The notes beneath the pieces are model-generated. The model saw only the letters and a list, made by a program, of their open reading frames with translations, did not search any database and was not told the DNA's origin. From assembly GCA_963975425.1 (NCBI GenBank), contig CAXBGS010000001.1, positions 620,001 to 684,000 on the forward strand: a DNA stretch of 64,000 nt. The letters are read 5' to 3'. Source of the DNA: CAXBGS01 sp963975425. GTDB lineage: Bacteria > Planctomycetota > Planctomycetia > Pirellulales > Pirellulaceae. Shown piece after piece: positions 17,154-26,985 of this stretch (within the stretch, counting starts at the first letter, position 1; every line of letters starts with the position of its first letter). The translations under genes were made by a program, and so were the position numbers.

Positions 17154-18395
17154 TTACTGCGTTTGTTGGTAATCGGAACTGGCGTACAGATCACCGCTTT
17201 TCAGATTAATGAACCAAGCCGTCGTGTCCTTCGGCAGGTCTGCCTGCACAGTCACAGTTCCGTCAGCCTGATCCATGATTGTGGTTTTATGGTCGGTCCA
17301 AGTGCGTTCATTGGTCATACCCGTATCGGGCGTCGCCGTTAGGACGGCTGAATCAATGGGTTTGCTTGTTGAGAAACGGACTCGCACGCGATCCTGATCT
17401 ACCGAAACTTCCGTCTGCCGGCACCAAACGGTTCCCTGCTCGATGACACTCTGTGCAAACGCGTAGCTGTCAGGCGGGTTCCAGCCCGCCGCATGGCTGT
17501 GCCTCATCTTGGGCCGCAACACAACCATGTGCGGCGCCGGCGCCGCATCATAGCAATTGTGCTGCGCATCCAACGGAAAATGCGTGTCCTCGGTCCAAGA
17601 CAACCACAATGTGGGCATGGTCGCGTTGGACATGCGCAGCATCGGATCCCAAACGTTCCGGTACATCAAATTGTCACCGAGTGCCCGGCCATATTGGTTC
17701 GGCACGTCGGCCAAGTCGCCGCATCCATAGGTTGGAATCGCGAACGCAAATCGATTGTCGATACCGATCACGGTGCTTGTAATGACGCCGCCCCAGGAAA
17801 TACCCATCAGGCCGACTTTGCTCGCATCGACGCCAGCCTGTGATCGCAAGAGAGAATTGGCCAGCACCGTGTTAGCGACTGCGTGATACATCCATTGATC
17901 GGCGAGCGGTTCTGCGCTATCGCCATAGATGCCGTCTCGCGGAGGCCCACCCATCGGATGACGCTTCCAACCTTTTGGTGGATCTTTGGACAATCGCACG
18001 TCGGTCTGTCCTTCGACCGCAATGCTGATCGCCGCGTAACCGATATCGTTCCACTTTTGCACCCACTCCTTGAACGCCGTCCCACCGCCACCATGAACGA
18101 GAACCACGCCCGGAACGTCGGCGTCACCGTTTGACGGAATTCCGATCCAAGCAAACACTCGGGTTGGATTGCCTTTCCAAGGGAGTGCATCGTAGTAAAT
18201 CGCCTTGATCTGACCATCGTCTTGAAAACCCGTGGCCGGATACGTCGATGGCGCGTCGGTCAAATCACCCAGCGCAGCCACCTGTTCACGGAACTCGCCA
18301 AAGTCTTGTGCGTGCATCCGTGTTGAATGCAACAGCACGACCGCCGCCAGAAACACAACCAATTTTGTCACGCGCATCATCAAGTTTCGAAACAT
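17154..18395 (-). CDS. Exported alpha/beta hydrolase (dienelactone hydrolase/acetyl-esterase-like)
   Basis: A 413-residue protein from the chosen ATG at 18395, which gives a good signal peptide (MFRNLMMRVTKLVVFLAAV ... MHAQ). A GTG at 18476 that overlaps the sulfatase stop would add 27 residues. The alpha/beta-hydrolase elements are an oxyanion loop VHGGGGTA, the nucleophile elbow GISWGG (Ser 200 in this numbering), a probable acid near WTEDTHFPLD and a probable His in RHSHAAGW. The C-terminal ~100 residues form a beta-sandwich-like extension. It lies directly downstream of a sulfatase on the same strand, so it may deacylate the same polysaccharide. The substrate is inferred only from context. 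Confidence 0.82.
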   Translation of the reverse strand: MFRNLMMRVTKLVVFLAAVVLLHSTRMHAQDFGEFREQVAALGDLTDAPSTYPATGFQDDGQIKAIYYDALPWKGNPTRVFAWIGIPSNGDADVPGVVLVHGGGGTAFKEWVQKWNDIGYAAISIAVEGQTDVRLSKDPPKGWKRHPMGGPPRDGIYGDSAEPLADQWMYHAVANTVLANSLLRSQAGVDASKVGLMGISWGGVITSTVIGIDNRFAFAIPTYGCGDLADVPNQYGRALGDNLMYRNVWDPMLRMSNATMPTLWLSWTEDTHFPLDAQHNCYDAAPAPHMVVLRPKMRHSHAAGWNPPDSYAFAQSVIEQGTVWCRQTEVSVDQDRVRVRFSTSKPIDSAVLTATPDTGMTNERTWTDHKTTIMDQADGTVTVQADLPKDTTAWFINLKSGDLYASSDYQQTQ

Positions 18396-18472
18396 GGGGA
18401 TAGATGCAGGAAGGGAAACACACGAACGCAAGATCCAACCGTACAAGTCATCAAGAATTTTTTCGTTACATT

Positions 18473-19867
18473 TCACTGTGTGCGTTCAGAGGAGAACACA
18501 TTCCCGGTTGGCTTGGCGGGCAATGTCGATTTCCAGTCCTCAATCTTTGCCAACAACGACTTCACCACGGCCGGATGCTCTGACTTGACGTCAACCTTTT
18601 CCAGTGGATCAGCTGCGATATCGTACAGTTCGGTGTAACTGCCGTCCTTGTTGCTTACAAGTTTCCAGGTTTCATCAACCATGGCGTACGATACCCAGTG
18701 ATAAGGCTGCGACTCTTTAATTGGCCAGTTTCCAGACATTTTCCAAAACAACGGTTTTCGGCGAGTCGTCGTTTCACCGCCCATCAACACGTCGACTTGG
18801 CTGACGCCATCGGGCGTATAAGAGGCCGGCAAACTTGCGCCAGCCAATTCACAAAATGTGGGCAACAGGTCGACCGCAGAGATCAGCGAAGTTTCATCCA
18901 CCTTGTCAGCGGCAATTTTTCCCGGCCATCGTGCGATAAAGGGAACGTTGATCCCGCCTTCGTACAAAGCAGCTTTGTAACCCTTGCGCCCTGCCGTGAT
19001 TCCCTTGGACGCCGCGATGTTGTAACCGGCACCGGTCGCAGTGTCGTGCATCAGTTGCAACTCGGTCGATTTGGATGATCGTGCCGGGCCGTTGTCACTA
19101 CTGAAAATCACCAGCGTGTTTTCCGCCAGATGAAGTCGGTCGAGACAATCCAACACTTCGCCCACGCGATCATCGGCATGCGACAACACCGATGCGTAAA
19201 TACTGTCGGTTTCATCCAGATCGCGAAACCGCCAGCGATACTTGGGAACGGTATGAAAGGGAGTGTGTGGTTCATGCATCCACAAGTTGATAAAGAACGG
19301 TTTACCCGCGTTTTGACTCTTCTCGATGAACGCGATTGCGTTTCGGGCGTCTTCATGAACAGGCATTTGTTCACCTGAGCAATTGAACGCTCCGTACTCG
19401 TCGTAACCGTACTCTGCCGGTGTCGGCGAATCGGGGATCATGTTGTTGGACAAATGCCACTTACCAAAGTGCGCCGTCGCGTACCCCGCGTCTTTCAAGA
19501 AACGCGGAAGCGTTGGCGTTTTCGGATCCAGCCAGTCCGGCATGTTACGCTTGGCGTTGCTCGGCACCCAAGCGAAGTGACCGTCGATGTTGTAACGAGC
19601 GGGGAAGTGCCCCGTCATGACGGCCGTTCGGCTGGGCGAGCAAACACCGCTTGCCACCGTAAACCGAGAGAAATCGGTGCCTTCCTTTGCAAGCCGGTCA
19701 ATATTTGGCGTCTTGACATAGGGATGACCGTGGCAGCTCAAATCTCCCCAGCCCCAGTCGTCGGCAAAAATGAACAAAATGTTGGGATGATCGTTGGCCC
19801 GCGCGCCGGACATCATCGAAATTGTCGACAACACGGCCATCGACAACAAAATCATACGTAGCAACAT
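18473..19867 (-). CDS. Sulfatase (FGly-type, exported)
   Basis: A 464-residue arylsulfatase-family enzyme from the ATG at 19867; a start at 19903 would add 12 residues. After the signal peptide the metal-binding segment NILFIFADDWGWGDLSCHGH is followed by the sulfatase signature CSPSR, whose Cys (about residue 76) is the site of formylglycine formation. Other family landmarks are HFGKWHL and FSSDNGPARSS. It probably hydrolyses sulfate esters on a marine polysaccharide. It heads a minus-strand pair with the alpha/beta hydrolase and is divergent from the double-sulfatase gene. No dedicated sulfatase-modifying factor gene is in the window. Confidence 0.93.
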   Translation of the reverse strand: MLLRMILLSMAVLSTISMMSGARANDHPNILFIFADDWGWGDLSCHGHPYVKTPNIDRLAKEGTDFSRFTVASGVCSPSRTAVMTGHFPARYNIDGHFAWVPSNAKRNMPDWLDPKTPTLPRFLKDAGYATAHFGKWHLSNNMIPDSPTPAEYGYDEYGAFNCSGEQMPVHEDARNAIAFIEKSQNAGKPFFINLWMHEPHTPFHTVPKYRWRFRDLDETDSIYASVLSHADDRVGEVLDCLDRLHLAENTLVIFSSDNGPARSSKSTELQLMHDTATGAGYNIAASKGITAGRKGYKAALYEGGINVPFIARWPGKIAADKVDETSLISAVDLLPTFCELAGASLPASYTPDGVSQVDVLMGGETTTRRKPLFWKMSGNWPIKESQPYHWVSYAMVDETWKLVSNKDGSYTELYDIAADPLEKVDVKSEHPAVVKSLLAKIEDWKSTLPAKPTGNVFSSERTQ

Positions 19868-19993
19868 TTGTAACTCAACTATGTTCAGAATGGGTGCGGG
19901 CAAGTTGATATTGTATTCCCTGTCAGCCGTTGATCAGGCGGCTGAAGACATCCGAACCGGAAATTTTACTGCTGATAAAGGCGAGACGTAACA

Positions 19994-22747
19994 GTGAGAA
20001 GTTACTTACAGTGGATCGTTGGCTTATGGATTGCGATCATCGGAATACATGCCAACGCGAAATCACATAATGTTCTGTTCATTGCGATCGATGACTTGCG
20101 AGTCCAGCTGGGCTGTTATGGCGATACCGAGGTTTTGTCGCCCAACATCGACCGCCTGGCAGCGCGGGGAACGCTCTTTGAACATGCCTATTGCCAACAG
20201 ACCGTTTGCAATCCATCGCGCGCCTCGGTGCTGACTGGCATGCGGCCGGACACGATTCGCGTCTGGGATTTACCGACACATTTTCGCCAAAATCGCCCCG
20301 ACGTCGTCACGCTTCCGCAACTATTCAAGCACAACGGCTATCACGCGCAATGTGTTGGCAAGATCTTCCATAACTGGCGACAGGACGCTTACAAAGGTGA
20401 TCCGGACTCATGGAGCGTGCCGTCGGTCCTCCACTACAACAGTCACGCAAACGACAAGCCACAAATCAGCGGCGACTTGCCGCCAAATCTGGCATCGGGC
20501 CGCGGGGGCATCGAATGCCGTGATGTTCCCGACAACGCGTATTTTGACGGACGTGTCGCCGACACGGCGGTGGAAACACTGCGCGAGATCAGTCAGCGGA
20601 AACAGCCGTTTTTTCTCGCTGTTGGTTTCTGGAAACCCCACACGCCGTTCAATGCCCCAAAGAAATACTGGGATCTTTATCAGCGAGACAAAGTTCCGAC
20701 GCCAAAGCATGTAAACCCGCCAAGCGGAGTTCCAGAGATTGCGTTGACCAGTGCCCGATACAAGGGCGGTGCCGATTCGCCCGAACTTAGCGAAATGCAC
20801 CACGGTCACCTGGCGACGATCAGTTATATGGATGCCCAAATTGGCCGCGTGCTGGACGAACTGGACACGCTCGGCCTTCGTGATGACACAATTATTGTTC
20901 TCTGGTCCGACCACGGGCTTCATCTCGGCGAACACGGTCTAACTCGCAAGACGACCGCGTTCGAGCTGGACGCTCATGTACCGATGATCATTTCATCGCC
21001 TGATCATAAGGCAGGGCAGCGAACCGACGCATTGGTCGAATTACTTGACGTGTATCCGACTCTGGCCGACCTGTGCGAACTGAACGCTCCCAGCGAAGTC
21101 GAAGGAACATCACTTGTTCCGTTGCTCGACGATCCCGACACGAACGTCAAGTCCGTCGCCATGACTCAAGCGGCGCGACCGAATTATCCCCGAGGTCAAA
21201 TCCCAACGACCATGGGATATTCGATGCGAACCGAACGGTATCGATTTACGCAGTGGCGAAACTTTCAAACGCAACAGGTGGATGCGACGGAACTGTACGA
21301 TCATCACAACGACCCGCTGGAGACGACCAATCTGGCCGCAACGGATTCACATCAACAAACGGTCAAGGCACTCAGTGAACAACTCGGTCAAATCCTTCCA
21401 TCGGGCGATCATTCACAAACCACCGCAAGTCGTCCCAACATTGTGTTCATCATGGCTGATGACTTGGGGTACGGAGACCTGGGCTGTTACGGACAAGAGT
21501 TCATCGAGACGCCGAATATCGATCGACTTGCTCGAGAGGGCATTCGGTACACCCAGGCATACGCGGGTGGGCCGGTTTGCACCGCGTCACGAGCGGTCCT
21601 GATGACCGGACTGCACAACGGACACGCCCCGGCCCGAGATAACGTGCCTCACTATCGGACGTACTTGCAGGACGACGACCTTACGGTGGCCGAGCAACTG
21701 AAGAAAGCGGGTTATCGCTGCGGCGGCGTCGGGAAGTGGTCGCTCGGCGACGCCGGAACGGTCGGCCGCGCGACCAACCAAGGTTTCGATCGATGGTTCG
21801 GATACTTGAATCAAGACCACGCCCACTATTACTTCACCGAATATCTGGACGATGACGAAGGGCAGCTTCGACTAGACGGCAACTCTGAATCCCGAACGCA
21901 TTACAGCCACGACTTGTTGACCGATCGAGCACTGAAGTTTATCGACGACAAGGCCGATGACGACCGCCCGTTCTTCCTGTATGCGGCTTACACGCTGCCG
22001 CACTTTTCGTCACCGCATGAGGATCCACACGGACTAGCTGTGCCAACCACCCAGCCTTATTCCAAACACGACTGGAGCGATCAAGCAAAGAAATATGCGG
22101 CAATGATCCATCGGCTTGATCTCGATGTCGGACGAATCGTCAACCGAATCGAAGCCCAGGGAATCCGAAACGAAACGTTGATTGTCTTCACTAGCGATAA
22201 TGGCGGACACAAGAAAGTCGACGAACGATTCACCACCAATGGTCCACTGCGAGGTTACAAGCGTGACCTGACCGAAGGCGGTATCCGAGTGCCCTTTATC
22301 GCCAGTTGGCCACAAACCATTCCGACGAACCTCACCAGCGAACAAGTCATCGCATTTCAAGACATGCTGCCGACTTTCAGTCAACTTGCTGCCGTCGATG
22401 TGCCAGAAAATTGCGACGGAATTTCGATCCTGGGTTCCCTGAAAGGCGGCAAGTTGGCCGATCGCGACGAGCCGTTGTACTGGGACTATGGTCACTGCCG
22501 AACACGATACGACCAAGCCGTACGTTTGGATCGATGGAAAGGGATACGACTTGGCGTCAACAGTGCGATTCAGCTTTATGATTTAAGCAGCGACATCGGC
22601 GAAACACTCGACGTCGCGCCGGAACACCCCGAAATTGTCCAACAAATCAGTGAAATCATGGCGACGGCGGTGACACCTCATGATGCGTACCCCATCGGCC
22701 AGGTCTACCGCGGCAAACCGATCTGGAAACCCGAAACGCAGCGGTAA
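19994..22747 (+). CDS. Tandem double-domain sulfatase
   Basis: A 917-residue protein with two complete sulfatase domains in one frame. The start is GTG (19994) with AAGGCGAG upstream. A signal peptide (1-22) precedes domain 1 (about 25-460), which resembles iduronate-2-sulfatase: HNVLFIAIDDLRVQLGCYGD, CNPSR at C72, then HGLHLGEHGLTRKTTAFELD. A short linker near 465-475 leads to domain 2 (about 476-917): RPNIVFIMADDLGYGDLGCYG, CTASR at C529, GKWSLGD and TSDNGGH. CTASR still fits the C-x-[PA]-x-R modification motif. Single-domain sulfatases average 450-550 residues, so this is a fusion of two genes. The sequence is open throughout, with no frameshift. Two sequential desulfation steps on one substrate are plausible but inferred. 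Confidence 0.93.
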   Translation: MRSYLQWIVGLWIAIIGIHANAKSHNVLFIAIDDLRVQLGCYGDTEVLSPNIDRLAARGTLFEHAYCQQTVCNPSRASVLTGMRPDTIRVWDLPTHFRQNRPDVVTLPQLFKHNGYHAQCVGKIFHNWRQDAYKGDPDSWSVPSVLHYNSHANDKPQISGDLPPNLASGRGGIECRDVPDNAYFDGRVADTAVETLREISQRKQPFFLAVGFWKPHTPFNAPKKYWDLYQRDKVPTPKHVNPPSGVPEIALTSARYKGGADSPELSEMHHGHLATISYMDAQIGRVLDELDTLGLRDDTIIVLWSDHGLHLGEHGLTRKTTAFELDAHVPMIISSPDHKAGQRTDALVELLDVYPTLADLCELNAPSEVEGTSLVPLLDDPDTNVKSVAMTQAARPNYPRGQIPTTMGYSMRTERYRFTQWRNFQTQQVDATELYDHHNDPLETTNLAATDSHQQTVKALSEQLGQILPSGDHSQTTASRPNIVFIMADDLGYGDLGCYGQEFIETPNIDRLAREGIRYTQAYAGGPVCTASRAVLMTGLHNGHAPARDNVPHYRTYLQDDDLTVAEQLKKAGYRCGGVGKWSLGDAGTVGRATNQGFDRWFGYLNQDHAHYYFTEYLDDDEGQLRLDGNSESRTHYSHDLLTDRALKFIDDKADDDRPFFLYAAYTLPHFSSPHEDPHGLAVPTTQPYSKHDWSDQAKKYAAMIHRLDLDVGRIVNRIEAQGIRNETLIVFTSDNGGHKKVDERFTTNGPLRGYKRDLTEGGIRVPFIASWPQTIPTNLTSEQVIAFQDMLPTFSQLAAVDVPENCDGISILGSLKGGKLADRDEPLYWDYGHCRTRYDQAVRLDRWKGIRLGVNSAIQLYDLSSDIGETLDVAPEHPEIVQQISEIMATAVTPHDAYPIGQVYRGKPIWKPETQR

Positions 22748-22806
22748 TTCGAATCGGTTCCTGGCATCACACGACCACAAATGTCGCGACACTGACTTGC
22801 CGACGA

Positions 22807-24249
22807 TCATTCGGAAAGGTAATCGTGTCCGGCGTCACTGGACTTACACGACTCTTGCCACGCACGGACCTGTTGCTTCATTGACGCGATTCGCTCAGGT
22901 TGCTGCTGGGCAAGATCGTTATTTTCGTTCGGGTCGCTATCCAGATCGTAAAGCTGCCAGGTTTTGCCGGCGTCGACGGTGATCAATTTGTGGTTGCCGT
23001 GATGCCACGCAATCTGCTTGGCGGACTGAAAACCGATAGGCGCTGTTCGTCGCGGTTCCGATTTGGTAATTGCACCGAGCAGTGACGTGCCATCAAGCGG
23101 TCGATCATCGGGATACGAAATATCTAACACATCCAGCACGGTCGGAAGATAATCACTGGTCACGGCCGCGTAGTCCGTTGTCGATCCCGGCTTGGTATGA
23201 CCCGGCCAAACAAGAATCCCCGGGACGCGAACGCCACCTTCGTACAAGGACCGTTTCCGTCCACGAAAGTCGCCGGCGGATCCCGGTGACTTTGCGTCTT
23301 TTCCCTCGGGACCATTGTCGCTGCAGAACCATAACATCGTATCGTCGGCCACGTTCAATTCGGCAAGCTTCGCCCGCAAACGTCCGACTTGTTCGTCCAG
23401 AGCGGTGACGCAACCGTAATAATTTCGATGGGCAACGTCGTGTTGTTGGTAATACTTCACATGATCCGGTCCGGCCACACAGGGCAGGTGCGGCGCGTGG
23501 AACCAAACGGCCGCGAAGAATGGCGTGTCATTGGCGACCGCGTTTTCGATGAACGGAATGGCTCGATCCATGATTACGCGTGAGTCGTCACCGTCGAGAT
23601 TCTGTGAAACGACGTTCCCGTCATGATCCCAATAGTGAGTGCCATAGGATTCGGCGGTCGACCGATCTTTGACCGCATCCCAATACCCGCCCGCTTTGGC
23701 ACCGACCGGTTTGATCATCGGATCAAAAGTTGGAACCTTGGACTCGGTCACAAAACTATCGTCGTAGCCGTGGCGGGATGGCGGTGAAAAATGCTGTTTG
23801 CCTTTGGGACCGCCTCGATTCGCATCTGGGATCGTCGTCGTCAGCGTTCCCAAGTGCCATTTCCCAAAGTGACCGGTGGTATACCCGGCTTGCTGCAAGA
23901 GCTCCGGCAGCGTGATCTCATCCGTTTTCATGTGACCTGTGTTTGCCGAGTAGACGCCGTATCGATAGGGATGCCGCCCGGTCAAACAACTTCCTCGGGT
24001 CGGACTGCAAACCGGGGCCGCCGAATAGAAACGTGTGAATTTCAATCCGTCACTGGCCATCGCATCGATGTGAGGCGTTCGAATCGGCGAGTCGGCATCA
24101 AAGCATTGTGGATCGCCGTATCCCAGATCATCGCACATGATCAAAATCACGTTCGGTTTTTCAGCCGCGAAAGACGAAGTGCCATCGAAAATACATGCGG
24201 CGAAAAACAGCAACGTAAGAAAACGTGAGTGAATAGCGAAGTGATGCAT
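22807..24249 (-). CDS. Sulfatase (FGly-type, exported)
   Basis: A 480-residue sulfatase with a signal peptide (1-29). The metal-site segment is KPNVILIMCDDLGYGDPQCF and the modification motif CSPTR is at C81, followed by LTGRHPYRYGVYS and HFGKWHLGTL. FCSDNGPEGKD and a GRKRSLYEGGVRVPG motif are also typical. The C-terminal part (IAWHHGNHKLITVDAGKTWQLYDLDSDP) matches the usual small C-terminal sulfatase subdomain. It is convergent with the double-sulfatase gene. Substrate is unknown. Confidence 0.93.
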   Translation of the reverse strand: MHHFAIHSRFLTLLFFAACIFDGTSSFAAEKPNVILIMCDDLGYGDPQCFDADSPIRTPHIDAMASDGLKFTRFYSAAPVCSPTRGSCLTGRHPYRYGVYSANTGHMKTDEITLPELLQQAGYTTGHFGKWHLGTLTTTIPDANRGGPKGKQHFSPPSRHGYDDSFVTESKVPTFDPMIKPVGAKAGGYWDAVKDRSTAESYGTHYWDHDGNVVSQNLDGDDSRVIMDRAIPFIENAVANDTPFFAAVWFHAPHLPCVAGPDHVKYYQQHDVAHRNYYGCVTALDEQVGRLRAKLAELNVADDTMLWFCSDNGPEGKDAKSPGSAGDFRGRKRSLYEGGVRVPGILVWPGHTKPGSTTDYAAVTSDYLPTVLDVLDISYPDDRPLDGTSLLGAITKSEPRRTAPIGFQSAKQIAWHHGNHKLITVDAGKTWQLYDLDSDPNENNDLAQQQPERIASMKQQVRAWQESCKSSDAGHDYLSE

Positions 24250-24368
24250 GGGACGGACCGTTCAGAAATGAGAGAGAAGTTGAGCCTCAAGCGTCGTTCG
24301 ACCGAACTGGCGGATGTCACGCCATCGGTGACGAAAGACGCTTGGCGGCAATTTGATTTTGATGCAAT

Positions 24369-25808
24369 TTACGATGCTAGGATCGAGGCTAACTTTTTTT
24401 GCATTCGCTCGACACGTTCAGACTCGGATTCGAATAGGTTTTTTTCTTCGTTCGGGTCATCGCGCAAGTTGTACAGCTCGCCGCCGAGTTTTTGCGACCC
24501 CGTCTTTCCGAGCTCTCGCTTGCGTCGAGGCAGAATCAATTTCCAATCGCCATCGCGCAGCGTTGATGAATTGTGCACGATGGGTGCGCGCGATTGACGT
24601 GGCATCTCGGCGTCAAGCAAGAACGGCAGAAAGCTGACGCTATCCTCTGCTTGTCCCGCCGGGATGTCCGCCGATCCGACCAGATCCGCGAACGTCGCAA
24701 ACACGTCCGAGAATGCGATCGTTTGATCCGATGCGGTCCCCGGCGTGACATGGCCGGGCCAACGCGCGATGAACGGCATGCGGTGACCGCCTTCCCACGA
24801 ACTGCCCTTCATGCCACGCAAACCTCCGACCGCATCGTGCCCAAACCGATCCGTGTCTGTGTCATACCAAACCGGTCCGTTGTCGCTCGAAAAAAGCACC
24901 AGCGTATCGTTTGACATTGCGGTCGAATTCAATGCCGACACAACTTGTCCGACGACCGCGTCGACCTGCATGACGAAGTCGCCGTACATGCCCGCGCCGC
25001 TTTTTCCACGAAACGCTTCGGTGGGCAACCAAGGCGTGTGCGGTGAGGGCAAAGCCAGGTACAGAAACAATGGCGCCTCGTTATCTGTCGCCGCATACGC
25101 CTGCAGCACCTCAACGGCTTCGCGAGCGAACCTCGGCGTGACTTCCGTATGAACAAAACCCGGTGCAACGGGGCCCTCACGCCAAAACGCGCCTTGGATT
25201 TTGTTCCAATCTTCTTTGCCTCCAACACTAGTGCTGGCATCAATCGAATCGGTCGGTGGCACCACGGGTGTCCGATCACGGATGTAGAAATACGGTGGGA
25301 TGTCTAATGAGGCATGCATGCCGAAAAACGTTTGAAATCCGCGATCGACGGGGCCGCCACGCAGCGGTTGATCGTAGTCAAATTGCGCATCAGAATCCGG
25401 CCCGGGCGTGTCAAACCCTTGGTGCCATTTACCGACCATGGACGTGCGATATCCGTGTTGTTTCAGCAAAGAAGCGATCGTCATTTGGTCGTTCTTGATT
25501 ACCGGTCCGTCGCGCCACTGCAGTTTATCGCGAACGGAAAAACGCCCCGTCAGCAACGAATATCGCGAGGGAACGCAAACTGAACCACCGGCATGCGCAT
25601 CGGTAAAACGCATGCCCTCGGCCGCCAAACGATCAAGATTTGGCGTCGGAATCTTACTGTCCGCGTTAAACGCGCCCACATCGCCATAGCCCAGATCATC
25701 CGCCAAAATCAAAACAATGTTTGGCGTTGCTGCGGCGACTCTACTGGCCGAACAAACGCAGATAACAAAAAGACAACCAATAAGAACACGCAGTACAGCA
25801 AGAGCCAT
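24369..25808 (-). CDS. Sulfatase (FGly-type, exported)
   Basis: A 479-residue sulfatase from the ATG at 25808. The extra 18 residues of the longer frame are Pro/Arg-rich and precede a better signal peptide (MALAVLRVLIGCLFVICVC). Landmarks are TPNIVLILADDLGYGDVGAF, CVPSR at about C78, VGKWHQGF, FSSDNGPVWYDTD and GMKGSSWEGGHRMPF. It lies on the same strand as the preceding sulfatase, with a 119-base gap. Together with the two other genes it gives five sulfatase domains within 8 kb. Confidence 0.93.
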   Translation of the reverse strand: MALAVLRVLIGCLFVICVCSASRVAAATPNIVLILADDLGYGDVGAFNADSKIPTPNLDRLAAEGMRFTDAHAGGSVCVPSRYSLLTGRFSVRDKLQWRDGPVIKNDQMTIASLLKQHGYRTSMVGKWHQGFDTPGPDSDAQFDYDQPLRGGPVDRGFQTFFGMHASLDIPPYFYIRDRTPVVPPTDSIDASTSVGGKEDWNKIQGAFWREGPVAPGFVHTEVTPRFAREAVEVLQAYAATDNEAPLFLYLALPSPHTPWLPTEAFRGKSGAGMYGDFVMQVDAVVGQVVSALNSTAMSNDTLVLFSSDNGPVWYDTDTDRFGHDAVGGLRGMKGSSWEGGHRMPFIARWPGHVTPGTASDQTIAFSDVFATFADLVGSADIPAGQAEDSVSFLPFLLDAEMPRQSRAPIVHNSSTLRDGDWKLILPRRKRELGKTGSQKLGGELYNLRDDPNEEKNLFESESERVERMQKKLASILAS

Positions 25809-25985
25809 CACATCTCTTTCAGTGGGGGGAGGGGAGGGTCGGAAGGGGCGTTTAAAACACATCCGCTGGCTGTGCCGAGGGACGCATCCGCGCTATTGTA
25901 GAACACTTCCGACGCATGATTGCACGCGTGAAACCACTAATCTTGATTTCGCAAGAACCCACTGGAACAAAGACGATTCACACGC

Positions 25986-26711
25986 CTAGTAAGACGATTC
26001 ACCGGTCGCGGTGATGTTGATCGGGGGCAGTTGTAACCGCAAGCGAGCCTCATCCATCATCTCACTGGTACGACTCGCCCCGCAGCGGGTCACACCGAGT
26101 TCACGCACCGCCAGCAAGGCGTCCAGATCTCGCACACCTCCGGCGGCCTTGACCTGAACATGGTCTGCCGAGTGGCTGCGCATCAGTTTCAAGTCATCAT
26201 GAGTCGCACCACCGGTGCCATAACCGGTCGACGTTTTCACCCAGTCCGCGTTCAAGTCTGAACAGATGCTACATAGTCGAATCTTCTGCTCGTCATTCAG
26301 GTAGCAATTCTCGAAGATCACCTTCACTTTTTGACTTGCGGCATGAGCAACGTCGATAACGGCCGCAATGTCCTGGCGTACGTAGTCCCAATCGCCGCTT
26401 AATACTTTTGAAATATTGACAACCATGTCAAGTTCTTCGCAACCGTCATCGATCGCTTGCTGAGCTTCGGCGCGTTTCACGGCGGTGGTGTGTCCCCCGT
26501 GCGGGAAACCGATGGTGGTGGAAGCCCGAACCGTGCTGCCGTCGAGTAATTTGCTGCACAGCCGCATGGCGTAGGGCATGATGCATACGCTGGCAACATC
26601 ATAAGCGAGCGCCAACCGAATCCCCGACTTAAGATCATCCTCGGTCAACGTCGGATTCAGCAGCGAATGATCGATCATCTTTGCGACGTCTTCGTAAGTA
26701 AATTCAGACAT
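25986..26711 (-). CDS. deoC: Deoxyribose-phosphate aldolase
   Basis: A 241-residue class I aldolase from the ATG at 26711 (the frame extends upstream, but that part has no family similarity). It cleaves 2-deoxyribose 5-phosphate to glyceraldehyde 3-phosphate and acetaldehyde in the cytoplasm. The Schiff-base lysine is K159 in ADWVKTSTGYGTGGAT. The proton-relay residues correspond to D95 (EELDMVVN) and K188 (VQVKAAGGVRD). The N-terminal MIDHSLLNPTLTEDDL matches the family start. Length is normal. The gene stands alone, with no other deoxynucleoside catabolic gene beside it. Confidence 0.96.
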   Translation of the reverse strand: MSEFTYEDVAKMIDHSLLNPTLTEDDLKSGIRLALAYDVASVCIMPYAMRLCSKLLDGSTVRASTTIGFPHGGHTTAVKRAEAQQAIDDGCEELDMVVNISKVLSGDWDYVRQDIAAVIDVAHAASQKVKVIFENCYLNDEQKIRLCSICSDLNADWVKTSTGYGTGGATHDDLKLMRSHSADHVQVKAAGGVRDLDALLAVRELGVTRCGASRTSEMMDEARLRLQLPPINITATGESSY

Positions 26712-26985
26712 AGTGCAGTCTTTCAATGTCACGGGTGCAGAGAGGCGGACGACGGGTCGATGACAAGTCCACAAATTCGACTTGGCGGCGAGTTGGCTGA
26801 CTCTAGTCTCGAAAACAGGTAAGCGGTTTGTCAGCAACGATCCTGACGCAGATCCTTTTCTGCTGCAAGCGTTTCGATATGAGTGAAAACGTTACAGACG
26901 ATGTTCCGCAGCAGATTCCGCTGGAAGGCCGCAACGAAGTCCCTTGGTCGCGGGACTCAACCGTGCACCTCTCGGCCAATTTCGC

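Noticed and set aside
16617..17342. 241-residue plus-strand open frame
   Set aside because: It overlaps the starts and ends of two credible minus-strand genes, has no ribosome-binding site and shows no recognisable motif.
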